From: Paramecium tetraurelia
Lineage: Eukaryota > Ciliophora > Oligohymenophorea > Peniculida > Parameciidae
Direction of reading: 5' to 3'
NCBI RefSeq assembly: GCF_000165425.1
Contig: NW_001799018.1
Span: 3,649 to 67,648 of the forward strand
DNA: 64,000 nt
The first letter of the stretch is position 1; every line of letters begins with the position of its first letter. This document shows positions 1-11,034 of the stretch, one piece after another. The notes under the pieces were generated by a model. That model ran no database searches, was not told the origin of the DNA, and was given only the letters and a program-made list of their open reading frames with translations. The position numbers and the translations under genes are program-made.

Positions 1-117
1 AATAAGGATCATATTTGATCATTAGATGATTAAGAATTCTTCACCAATCATATATATCAGTAGTAACTCACACCCCCCCTCCCCTTCCTCCATCACACAC
101 CATCTTACTTAATAGAA

Positions 118-2032
118 ATGATTAGGGTATTATCTCAAGATAAAATGATGATCCCTCCATATCATTTAGATCAACCTTAACATTAGTCATAAAAAGGTTA
201 TAGAGTTTAATCGTCTGCTACAATTTTGGATCTATAGAATCATATTAAGAAATATTTAGATGATGATTCTGAAATATAATTTTATTTTGAAAAAGATAAA
301 CTCTTTAGTGGAGTTCTAAATACTTATTTAATTAATATTATCAAAAATATACCTGGTAGAACTATCTATTATAGAAAGGTTTCGTCACACAAAAATACTC
401 ACACTTAATCATATAAATCATCGAAATTTGAATATGAAAGTCAAAATAATGATATCAAATAATCCAATCAAAATATTAGCACTCAATCACAAATCATATA
501 AGGAGAATATTAATTAAATAAACCAGTAAACATACAAAATTAACAAGAATAAAATAGTCTTACAAAGATTTAACATTCTTAAAACAATTATATTAATAGG
601 GGGGGGGTTAAAGCAGATGCTTAACCTATTTAATAAGCAAAACCACAGAGTACAATAGATTCTAGAAATATATAATCAAATGTATTAGGAACCGAAAATC
701 TAAGGTATTTTATTTATCTATATAGGTAATAAGTTTAATCTCAGATTTATTCAAATTTAACTCGATCATAATTATAAAATTAAGAGCTTTAATAGTTAAA
801 ATAAGAGAAATATTAAACAGATTAATAGAACTAGGAATTATAATCACAAGTTAATAAATTAAAGTAAAAAATAATATAATTTACTAGAACTAGATTACTA
901 GACTATGAAGAGAGAATAAGGAATCAATAAACTGAAAATGAAAAGATAAGGTCAGATTTTAAAGATTAAAAGTAAAATTGTTAATTTAACTAATTTAGCT
1001 AATAAATTTAATACGATCTTTCTAAACTTAAAGATGATTATGAAAAATTAAATTAAGAAAATGGAAAATTAAAAATTGAAAATCAAAAATTAAGCAATGA
1101 AAATGATACCTTATAAAAAAACCTTGGAGAAGCAAAGCTTAAACCTTAAACATATATTGAAGTATAAAAAGATAATTCTAATAACCAACCAAAATTAAGG
1201 ATTTAAGAAATAAGTCCGCTTGAACGAACAAAAGAATAAAATCCTCTCTAAAGTTCATAGATATACTAGTCTTAGTGCTATAATACAGGTATTTCAAATA
1301 TCATTAATATAAGGTTATTAATAGAAAAGTTACAAAAATAAATGTGGCCATAACATAGATATTTCTTAGATAGAAGCCTTACTAACTTAGGCACTTAAAA
1401 ACAATTCAAAAGCATTATGCAAACAGTGCTAAAAACCGATCTAATCAAAGCTGTGCTTATTGACCGAATTTGGTAAACAGTATTTAGAAGCAAACAATTA
1501 AAAAGACCTTAAGCTAATTTTTTAAAATTTACAGAGAAAGTAGTTAAAATCTCAAGAAAAATTAGTAAAATGTTCAACTGTTAGTTGTCAATTCTTTTGC
1601 ATTTGGTAGTAAAACTAAAATTTAAGGTTTCCGCAATAAAAAAATGGACTTTGCCTCTAATGTTTATCTAATTCTGTTATTGGCAATGAACTATAAGCGT
1701 CAACCCATTAAGACTTTTAAAATAATGCCTCATAATATGGATAATAGGAATAATATAGATAATAGAAATAATTTGGATAATAGGAATAATATAGATAATA
1801 GCAATAATTTGGATAATAAGAATAATTTAGATAATAGCAATAATTTGGATAATAGGAATAATATGGATTATAGCTATAATATGGATAATAGGAATAATTT
1901 AGATAATAGCAATAATTTGGATAATAGGGATAATTTAGATAATAGCAATAATTTGGATAATAGGAATAATTTAGATAATAGCAATAATTTGGATAATAGG
2001 AATAATTTAGATAATATAGATAATATGGATGA
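118..2032 (+). CDS. coiled-coil protein with N-terminal unknown module and Q-rich repeat tail
   Basis: Not recognised as a named family. Read with code 6 from the ATG at 118. The first ~95 residues form a compact non-repetitive domain (…DDDSEIQFYFEKDKLFSG… then GRTIYYRK), followed by a Gln/Asn/Ser linker, a heptad-like coiled coil around residues 230-320, and a conserved-looking basic helix-rich stretch (LTNLGTQKQFKSIMQTVL). A 21-nt intron is likely near 705 and a 20-nt intron near 1570. Reaching the Gln-rich repeat frame then requires ignoring an 11-bp TAAT-flanked insert at 1658-1668; with those three segments removed the length divides by three (about 620 aa). If the insert is not skipped, the frame runs into Asn/Asp-rich repeats instead, so the C-terminus is uncertain. 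The N-terminal module resembles that of the gene at 48173-49431. Confidence 0.65.
1735..2030. repeat. 18-bp tandem repeat inside a coding region
   Basis: About sixteen tandem copies of an 18-bp unit of the form aataatttggataatagg, with substitutions mainly at the same few positions (ttg/tta/atg/ata; agg/agc/aga/aag). One unit is altered to gattatagctat. All three plus frames are open in code 6: Asn/Asp-rich (NLDNRN), Gln-rich (QQEQFRQQQQFG) and hydrophobic (WIIGII). The Gln-rich frame follows naturally from the preceding NSVIGNELQ-like sequence and ends at a TGA at 2030-2032. The substitutions do not clearly favour one frame. Confidence 0.9.
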
Positions 2033-2393
2033 AAATTTATATAGTTATCATTCATAGATTTATCCAATTTTATTAAATTAGAGTATATATATATATAACT
2101 ACTTCTTATTTAAAACATCTTTTTTTACACTTCTCTTTTTGTTTGATATATAGATTATTTTAATTGTAATTATTTAAAAAAAAGTGATGAATTAATGAGC
2201 TTTCCTACAAAAGTCAACATTTATAGATCACAATAAGAATATTATAGATGAGAATATTAAATAAATTTGTGTATGATTTTCTTCTATTATGGATCTTGGT
2301 TAAAATAATTATTAATCACTAAAATACATCAAATGCTACTATTTTGAAGATATACAATTATATTTAGATTATAAATAAATAAACAATTATGAA

Positions 2394-4952
2394 TCAATAA
2401 AATATTCCTTAAGCAAAATATTAAAATTTATCGTACCTGAAATATGTTATAATTATTATATTACCATCTAGCTCTCCAATTATCTAGAGACTTATTGATT
2501 AATCCTTAGACATATACAAATAATTCAGCATCAGAAGTAACTCCTGGGTTAAATCTGTCTTCTAATTCTTTCAACGCTAATTCTCCTTTTGAGAAACAAG
2601 GCAAAGTGGTTCCATGGCCTGTGTACATCATTTCAACCAATAATAAGATTTCCTTTTAGTGTTTCTAACAAGCTTTGAAGCCTCTACCTAATTTAAATGC
2701 AATACTTATAGAATAGTTTTCTAAAGTGATCCTAAAACAAGTACCCTTTTACTCCACCCAAAACTTTAATGTAGTCTGATAATAATTTAAAAGGGACTTT
2801 TCCTTCAAACTCCATGCCTTTACCTGGTGCTATCGATAAAAAGAACCCAAAATCTATATGAATTAAATGACCTTAATCATCCAATAATATATTGCCATTA
2901 TGTCTATCTTTGACTTATAAAAAATAGCACACTAGACCGTAGGCAACAAGTGATTGGACATAATTCTATAATGCTTATTCGATATTATCTCTAAAAAAAG
3001 ATCTAAAAAAGTCTGAAAAATCCGAGAATTAGGTATATTTGGTTTATAAATTTTTTTGTAAACTATCAATTGTAGTAGCATTTTTTATCATTTCAATCAT
3101 TCCACAATCTGGTCCCAAAGATAAAACTTCATAATATCTTAATTATAAAGGTAAGCCTTCTTTTTTGAATATTTAATCAAACTAACAGATTAATTGTAAT
3201 GCAAATTGTTCTTGTTTCAAATTATCTCCAGTCTTTATAATTAGATGAACTAACTCCCAGGATTTCAATTTTTAAAATGGAGATGATTTCCTTATCCTTT
3301 CTTATTATGAAGTTGAATTCTCTCCGAAGATTGTTTTTTTGATTTCTAAATACTCACCCTCTGTCAAAACTACACCCTTCCCATTCTAAAGATAGCTTAC
3401 TCTAGAGTTTAGAGTGCTTTGATCCATCTTAGAATTCTGCAATTGATTTTAGGATTGAGAATATTGATCTTCCAAACTAAAGGCCAATTATTAATTAGGG
3501 GGTTTAATTTATTATTAATCGACCATTTCATCTGTATCTGATTCATTTTTATTGCTCTCTAGTCTATTTCTATAGAATTGTCCAATTCCATTATTATTTT
3601 CATATGAGCCATCTATTTTTGTCTCGTTCTATTTCATTGTTTGAAATTCGTTGTGGAATGACATTTCAGCATCTGCAATAGAAAATGTTCTTTGTAATTA
3701 AATATTATTATTGCTTTGATTTTGCATAACAATTTGACTTTATGTAATTGATTTGGATTTGATCATCTATAAAAATTGAAAAAATAACATACATTAATCT
3801 TGATGGGTTTAGAAATTTGGGTATCTAGCAGTTGTTATTCGTTATAATGACCTTCTACTTCTGGTCTAAATATTTCTAAAGTCAAACTAAAAGGACTTCG
3901 AATTTTGGTAGAAAATACCCGACTTTCTTTCGAAACAACATTTAGAATAGCGTAATTTCTGATGGAATTCTTAACGAAGGGAACATACACAGCAGCTGGT
4001 AAATTTTGGTTGATTTTATTTAAGAACCGATGCAATTACTCAGTTTTTTTCTGATGTTTTGAAAGCTCTTCCGAAATTTTAGTAATGTCATTCCAAAAAT
4101 TGATATTTGATTAAAATGCAAGATCCTCCTATAAATTATTGTCTTCCTTATTCTAAAAGATGGAAACATAATCTTATAGTTCTATTTCCTCATGCTTGGT
4201 TACCAAACAATCCTAAAGGTTTTTCTCCTTGATGTAATCTGTCCAATCTTCAGTTCCATAAATTTAAACAATTTCATTCTGTTTCCAAGATTTAATTCTT
4301 ATCGACCCTTAATAAACTGCTTGTTCTTGCTTATCCTTTTTGTTCGACAACATGATTGATTTGACTAAGACATCATCTTTGAATGAATCTTCCAAATGAA
4401 TCTTTAACAATTATGTTGCTATCAATAGATTACCTTGATAATTCGTTGTCATTTTATCCTCAAATTCCTTAACAAACTGTTAAACAATCTTGAATTCAAC
4501 CTTGTAATTGGGAGATATAATTTTTGAAAGGCTTATCAGCTAAAAATAAACAAGATGAGCAAAAAAGAAATCAATTGAGGAGGCTTTAATGATGAATTCG
4601 ATCAACCGATCATCCTATAATTGTTGATGGAAAACCATAAAATTAATAAGCTGCGGGATATAATACTCCAGATCAGTTCGTATAAGATTCATTTAAAAAT
4701 TGGGGTTGATACGACATCGTTGGAGCATCTCTATGGCCTTTGTTTTATTATCTGAAATGTATAGACGAATCATGACTTCCAAAATGGCTTCGTCTGAAAT
4801 CTAAAGGAATTAGGAAAATATACATCAGAATTGTTCTTAGTGTATTTCTTGAGTATTTTATTTGATTTCTTAAAGGTTTTTGGAAATTCAGACTTATTCT
4901 ATCTACTGAAACACAAACAGCCTGTGGTTTTAGGTTATTCTCCTTTTTGCAT
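2394..4952 (-). CDS. phosphatidylinositol 4-kinase, type III beta-like
   Basis: Phosphorylates phosphatidylinositol at the 4-position, normally at Golgi/endosomal membranes. The C-terminal lipid kinase domain shows the catalytic loop VKDRHNGNILLDDQG, the metal-binding HIDFGFFLS, the PFKLLSDYIKVLGG segment, GHGTTLPCF and the closing WYDKFQYFAQGIF, all typical of PI4KB/PIK1. The N-terminal ~250 residues are a helical lipid-kinase-unique-like region. Four introns (23, 26, 22 and 28 nt) restore a single 819-residue frame; the last one moves the end to a TGA at 2394. The 22-nt intron near 2690 (ending GGTAG) is needed to obtain KLFYKGFKACQKH. Its start lies opposite and about 40 bp from a small plus ORF, with a Sec14 gene next upstream. 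Catalytic residues look intact. Confidence 0.93.
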
Positions 4953-4996
4953 TTTTAGTTAAATATAACTAATTATTTAAAAATATATTGTTTAGG

Positions 4997-5266
4997 ATGG
5001 TTAAATTATTGGAATAAATTGAAGTAGCTGGTGAAAACGATGAGGAAGGAATATACGAATGTGGCGATTACATTTTGCAGAACATATCTGATATATAAAT
5101 AAACGAAAAATAAAAATAGATCAATCATTCTATAAACTAAAAAATTGCAAAGAATATCATTTGGTACATCATAAATCATTGTCTTCTTCACAAGATTGAA
5201 AGTCATCTTCAGACTTTTGTTATTGTTTTATTTGTTCGCTATTTTATTAAAGTTACTAGAGCTTGA
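4997..5266 (+). CDS. small hypothetical ORF, doubtful
   Basis: An 89-codon code-6 frame that begins MVKLLEQIEVAGENDEEG and looks protein-like for its first 50 residues. Its second half runs antisense to the 3' end of the Sec14 gene, where it becomes hydrophobic and unconvincing. It starts 44 bp from the divergent PI4-kinase start. It could be a short real gene whose true end is hidden by an intron I cannot place, or chance. Confidence 0.25.
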
Positions 5267-6303
5267 TTAATTCCTGGCAAACTAGATTCTTAATAAGTTT
5301 CCCCTATTTAAATAGATCAACATATGTAATTTAATCTATCAACTTGATTTAGTCTACAGCTATCTGATAATTGGGACTGACCTCTTGAGGTGGCCTACAA
5401 TTATATAATACAAATTACCAAAAATTATCGGACTTATCATTGGCCATTCCTCCATACTTCTTTTCTAATTGCGATGGATTTGCATATTACAATAGTGAGA
5501 TTGGACAACTCTCAAAGAGTATTTTATTGACCTAAGAATGTCAGTTTATTGATTTACAGTGATATCTTCCAGGAAAGTTTTTATCATAGCCCAAGTGATG
5601 CTGAGTGTTTTATTGCAATTAATGACGTAGCATTTGTGCATTCTTGATCTGTAATTACTGGATAGATAATTCATGATCCTATAAAGATCTTGTTTTGGCA
5701 ACCCCATTATGCCAAGTCCTCCTAAATCCATTATGACAATCCTAAATAGTTGTATATATTACCAACTTTCTATTTGACCAGGCAACATACAATTATATAA
5801 GACATAATCAAGAAACAAGGTCATTGATTATAGTAGGAGATCTAAGTCTTTAACTCCTGCGACTTTCTGAGCATTTACAACGAGGATTGGACGAAATCTG
5901 TTGTCTCTTCCATGCATATAGATCACTCCTTATCTCTATGGAATGAATTTAAATGATACCAATAATATAGGATTCACTTTAGGATCTAGACTCTGTCTCC
6001 ATGCATCATAGTTTTTAATAGCTTCCAAGCATTTTTCAAACTTAAATTTAGTTGCATATAGCATTCTTAAAATGAAGGAATCCTCCTTTTGCACCTAATA
6101 TTTTTGCTTAAATTATTGGATGGATTGTATTTCATTTTGAGTAAATTGAATTTGACCATCAAAGAACTTCCGTATTTCGTACTTCTTGAACTTTATCAGA
6201 ATTTCATGCTCTAATTGCTTATGTGACAATATTACCCTCTGGAAAATAAAGATAAAATTCTTTATTAAGCAGCATTATAATTATTTAATTATTTAACCGT
6301 CAT
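5169..6303 (-). CDS. Sec14/CRAL-TRIO lipid-transfer protein
   Basis: Sec14-type proteins bind or exchange phosphatidylinositol and other lipids. The protein has a CRAL-TRIO N-region (DSFILRMLYATKFKFEKCLE), the core YMHGRDNRFRPILVVNAQKV, IVIMDLGGLGIMGLPKQDL and NYRSRMHKCYVINCNK, and the terminal QLEKKYGGMANDK, which is the classic end of the domain. A 26-nt intron after EDIT joins the frames. The tail is Gln-rich and ends at the TGA at 5169. The 5' end is a problem: the only usable ATG (6301-6303) needs a 59-nt intron and directly abuts the divergent MORN start codon. It lies beside the PI4-kinase gene, a suggestive lipid-signalling pair. Confidence 0.85.
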
Positions 6304-7627
6304 ATGGGTTAAGCAAATTGTGCATGTGTAAAAACAGTTAGTTTTGATCATAACCAAATTGAAAGTGATAAAAGATTGAGAGTGAGTCGGAAGGAAAACC
6401 AGATTGAAGATGAAGAAATTAAACTATTGAAAAGCATAATAAAAATATAAGCACTCCTGAGAGGCTGGATTGTTAGAAAAAAGTATCACTATGTATAAGT
6501 GTAACTGTACAATACTAAAGTTAATAACATTTTGAAGTAGTTCTCATTAACACACTTGTCAAAATTCAGCAAAGTACACATCAACAAATATTTATTAGAT
6601 GCCCCCATTTCCATTTTCTGAGTATCGCTATTAAGATACAGAAAGTGACTCTTATGACAATAGATTCTTTAGAAATGCAGTTTTGTTAGAGAATGGTGCA
6701 ATTTACATAGGAGAATGGTCAGGAGACAAGAAATTTGGAAAAGGAATACAAATATGGAAAGATGGTTCAATATATGAAGGATTCTGGATAAGAGATATGG
6801 CAAATGGTAAAGGGAGATTGTATCATGCGAACGGAGACATATATGATGGAGTACATAATCACATTAAACAATTTAATAGGATTGGGAAGATCATAAATCA
6901 AAAGGATAAGGAGTATATATCCACTCAGATGGGGCTAGATATGAAGGTAGCTGGAATAATGATTTATAAAATGGACAAGGCGTAGAAATATGGCCAGATG
7001 GAGCCAAACATGAAGGTGAATACAGCAATGGAGTCAAGCATGGAAAAGGCAGATTTGGTATCTTTTATCATTAATAATTTAATATTAGTTTGGGCAGATA
7101 AAGCATCTTATTGTGGCTAGTTCTTAAACAATCAAATAAATGGAGTGGGTAGATATGTATGGCCAGATGGCAGAAAGTATTGTGGAGAATGGTTGAACAA
7201 CAAAATGCATGGAACTGGTCTGTTCTCATGGAGTGATGGTAGAGTTTACATAGGGGAATATCAAGATGATAAAAAACATGGTCAAGGAGTATTCGAATGG
7301 TATAGTTGTTACCTTAATTGTAGGCCTGATGGTAGAAAATATGTGGGGTATTGGTTAGAAGGAAAGTAACATGGTAGAGGACTCTTCATTGCTGGAGCCT
7401 AAAGGAAACAAGGAGAATGGAAGGGTGGTAACAGAGAAAGATGGATTATCTTTGAGTCAGATACTGATTTGGATTCTATTGAAAAGAAAATGAATTAACT
7501 CAAGATCTACTATTCATCTATTGACGATTCTCAACTTTTGGATAAATCAAAAAAACCATTGCCATTACCTAATAGTTCACTTACCAAAGGGGAAAAATTC
7601 AAGCCTTTATAAAATCATAACTTTTGA
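6304..7627 (+). CDS. IQ-motif MORN-repeat protein
   Basis: MORN repeats bind membranes or act as scaffolds, often in cilia and cortical structures. The start MGQANCACVK fits an N-myristoylation plus palmitoylation signal. An IQ motif ([17 protein letters not shown]) near residues 50-70 predicts calmodulin binding. It is followed by about seven MORN units such as [28 protein letters not shown] and [14 protein letters not shown]. Introns of 25 (6574-6598), 29, 31 and 24 nt give a 404-residue protein; each falls inside or between repeats and restores the MORN spacing exactly. Alternative functional names (phosphatidylinositol-4-phosphate 5-kinase-like) are not supported because no kinase domain follows. 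Confidence 0.92.
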
Positions 7628-8261
7628 TTATCAACTATATAATACTAATAATTTTATTGTATTTGTTTATTAAATCAATTGAGGATAGATACTAATAAAC
7701 GTATTGTCTTTCAAAAGTAACTATTATCTAAATATATACATTCTTTCAGTAATTATATCATCCATCTATAGGTTAAATTAATAAATATATTATAAATTCA
7801 ATGGTTCTATCTTAGTTTAATTATCAATTAAAAAAATAGAAATTACCAAAAATATGTATTTAGAAGAACTAGAAAGTCTAGTAAATTTTATGGATGTAAT
7901 TTTTTTATTACCTAATTTAATATTTCCAGATTCTATTTTAATTTTATTGATGGTTTTAATTATTATCTCTTCCTCAACCTATATTAGGATTTATGGATAT
8001 TTCAAATTTTATTTATATTTCTAAAATCTATTTTAAATCTATTTAAACTTATGAATTAGTTACTATTGAGCTTTATTCTGTAAAATTCTAATTCTAGATA
8101 TAAATAAAGTGGTTTTTACATTAAAATTTATAAGTGATTATCTATAATTTATTTTTAGATAATAAACATGTGTAGAATGTATGAATTCTTAATGAATGAA
8201 CAAAGATCTTCATTTTTATTGTGTAAAGCCTGATTAATATTTTTGGAATTTTTAAAAAGCA
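7628..8261. other. intergenic, AT-rich
   Basis: I see no convincing coding frame in code 6, no RNA gene and no repeat beyond simple A/T runs. It separates the MORN gene from the broken TTLL gene and probably holds the 3' and 5' untranslated and promoter sequences of the two. Confidence 0.5.
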
Positions 8262-10554
8262 ATGTAAAAAGGTGTTACTTCCCACAGTCCCAGTTCAGAA
8301 CATAGCCATACTGAGCCTAGAGAAACATCACTGCCAAAATTCGAGTTTGAATATCCTCATTCCTGTTATGGGGTGGTAGTTCAAAGCACAAAAAATTCTA
8401 ACAAACTGAACTAATTGCTGATTCATCAAGTGAATCTCTGCTTCCACCTTATCGTATTTTAAAATCAAGGAGAAGAAGTTAAAGAAGTAATAAACCGAAA
8501 AGTGCTTGTTAGTAGGAAATTCGTTGCATCAAATAGCCAAGAAAATTATAAAACCTAAAATTTCATATCAACCAAACATATTTCCTTTGAAGGCTTTAAA
8601 ACCAAAATAGTGAAAAGTAAAATCAATGGAATTTTTTTTGATGATGAAAATATCCCAATGATCTTGAATTTCAACTTAATAATGCTAATTTATGAACCTA
8701 TTATAATTCAATTAACTTGTCAAATAACTTTTATATTGAACCTACTATCCACTCTTATAAAGCCTATATTGGTAAAGGTAATAATGGACAACTAGTATAG
8801 TGGATTTTAAAAAAAGATGATGGTCGTCAGTTGTTGATAAAGACAAAGAATAAGCCAACTTTTTATGGCAATAATTGAGGAATAACTCCTACATCAATTT
8901 GATTCCTGAATCAATTTAAGAGATCTGTTAATAAAATATTAGTATTTAAGAATAATTAAATATTGTTGATATTTAATATCAAAATTTATTCCCTTAATAC
9001 TTATGCCTTGAGTTGTAGAAACTCAACAAAAAGTAGGAAAGAATTTCAAAATTATCTCATAAGATCAAGCTGATACATTCTCTTCGAATCTAAGACTATT
9101 TGAAATAAATAACAACACAAAACTGCATAATCATATTTAAAATAATACACATTTTTGTAGTAAAAAGAATCTCTTGTATAATATGAAAAAGTATTATGAA
9201 TAAAAAGGATTAAATGTTTTTGATTTCTTGCCTCAAACTTATCATATCAAAAATAAAGTGGTGGATCTATTTGTCTATAAAATCCGAATAATTCTATTTG
9301 GATTGTTAAACCTGCCGAATTTACTAATAGAGGTCATGGAATTCACATATTCAAGACAATAAATGAAGTCTAATAGTTCTTAAGAAGTATTCATCATCAT
9401 AAGAATGGAGTCTAGAAGACTTTTATTGTTTAAAAATATATTGAAAATAAATTACTTTATAACCAAAGAAAATTTGATATTAGATGATATATCTTATTTA
9501 CTTCTATCAATGGATAACAGAAGGGCTATTGGAATTAAAATGGATACAAAAGAACTTCTAGCTTTGAATTCAGTTTGGTCAATTTACAAATCAGATTGAT
9601 TCATCTAACTAATGATGCTATTTAAAAGCATTCAGAGGATTATGGTAAACTTGAAAATAGGAATAAGGTTTCATTTGATGAATTTAATAATTTCTTGCCA
9701 ATTGATTTTTACTCAACAATTTACACTTAAATGAAGAATATTGCACTTGATCAATTCAAAGCAACCTGTGGTAAATTGGATCCTAAAAGGAAAGAAACAC
9801 CTTTGAGGTGTGTGGATTAGATTTTATGATTGATGATAAATCTAAGGTTTGGCTAATTGAAACAAACACAAATCCTTGTCTGGAATGTTTAGGCCCTCTC
9901 TTACCTAAATTAATCCCTTAATTAATAGAAGATCTTTTTAAACTTATATTAGACCCACTTTATCCTCCTCCTTAATTTTTTACTCTAAAAAGTTTATATA
10001 TGATTAATTTGAAAATAAATTTGAATTAATATTTGATTAGACAATGCTGGATGTACCACAAATATTCACTTTAAACTTAATAGATGAGCAATGATTTATT
10101 TATAATATTTAACTAATCTATCAAAATTATTAAGAAAAAATCTAAGTATAACAATTTTATAGAGAATTGTATCAAAAGACAAATAAATAATTTAATGCCT
10201 AATCAAAAAATTATTTTACTTTATATTGAATTTATTGTTTATCATAATATGCAATTTGAAACACCTTCTTAACTCAAATATGTTATAAAAAGTAGATTAA
10301 TAATACCTTTAGATCTGATTAATTAAATGCATTTTTTGATCTTATCACAATATTTCAGAGTTGTATTGGTTACTTAATTAAAAGAAGCCAAAAGAGAATG
10401 CTTGATTTTTTATTATTTAGAACCATTTATTGTTTATAATAAATCATCATTTTAAAATAAGAATAATATGGTATCAATAAAAGCTATGTCCTATTTGCAA
10501 TATGTAATTCTAAATGAAGAAAGCTTTACAAAAAGGAAGATGTATCAGGATTGA
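8262..10554 (+). pseudogene. degenerate tubulin-tyrosine-ligase-like (TTLL) gene
   Basis: TTLL enzymes add glutamate, glycine or tyrosine to tubulin. Family signatures are readable in order: IGKGNNGQLVQWILKKR, FDFLPQTYHIKN, SIWIVKPAEFTNRGHGI, TFIVQKYIENKLLYNQRKFDIR, HLTNDAIQKHSEDYG, VCGLDFMIDDKSKVWLIETN and TNPCLE. They lie in several frames. Three in-frame TGA codons occur, after NANL, after LKKR and after KFDIR. Frame changes near 9275 and 9805 occur in A-rich tracts with no plausible GT...AG intron. After PLYPPP the frame stays open for about 200 more codons to the TGA at 10552. I read it as a pseudogene or a poorly sequenced gene; recoding of TGA is a less likely alternative. Confidence 0.7.
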
Positions 10555-11034
10555 ATAAATCTTCTTGAGGAGTAGGCGAATTCCAATTAAAAGTTTAATA
10601 GGAATGAAGAAAGCTGAGTATGTATTGGGTGAACCCAAGTTTTAATTCCTGTTTCTTCAAAAGCTGTTTGCACTAATGTTACGAAATCAGGCCAAATGAA
10701 ACATTTAAAAATTTATATTTTTCTGTAATAAATTATGCGATGGATAAATTCATTGATTATGTACCTTTACTTGAAATAATCATCAAAAGTGTAGAAACTA
10801 ATTCAATAAAAGTCAGAGAGTAATTTGAAGAAAGTAATTTTTGGTATTTATGAGTTAAGATTGAACTTGTGAATGGTGAAGTAAAGGCTCTTACTGGTTA
10901 TGGAAAATCTTATATAGGCAATAAGGTCTAATCATTTACTTTTAAGTAACATATTCTAGAAGTGTTATCCTTTCTCTGGAGATTCGAAATACTAATGATA
11001 ATGGTCTACATCATTATCAGCTGGGCTCTTTAGG
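10555..11034 (+). other. coding-like but interrupted stretch upstream of guanylyl cyclase
   Basis: All plus frames contain protein-like pieces, for example from an ATG at 10514 a 60-residue frame with RCIRIEQIFLRSRR, and from about 10740 a frame with KFIDYVPLLEIIIKSVETN. Each is cut by TGA and I could not join them with short introns. It may be a decayed 5' portion of the P4-ATPase domain, of the TTLL neighbour, or undetected exons. Confidence 0.35.

Noticed and set aside
71-90. C-rich tract that might be telomeric
   Set aside because: It is not a CCCCAA/CCCAAA repeat; only a single irregular run is present and a gene begins 30 bp later.
1717-2067. Minus-strand Tyr/Asn-rich 116-codon ORF
   Set aside because: It is the antisense reading of the 18-bp tandem repeat and has no independent support.
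2680-2790. Apparent frameshift in the PI4-kinase catalytic domain
   Set aside because: A 22-nt GT...AG intron ending GGTAG restores the conserved sequence and the total length divides by three.
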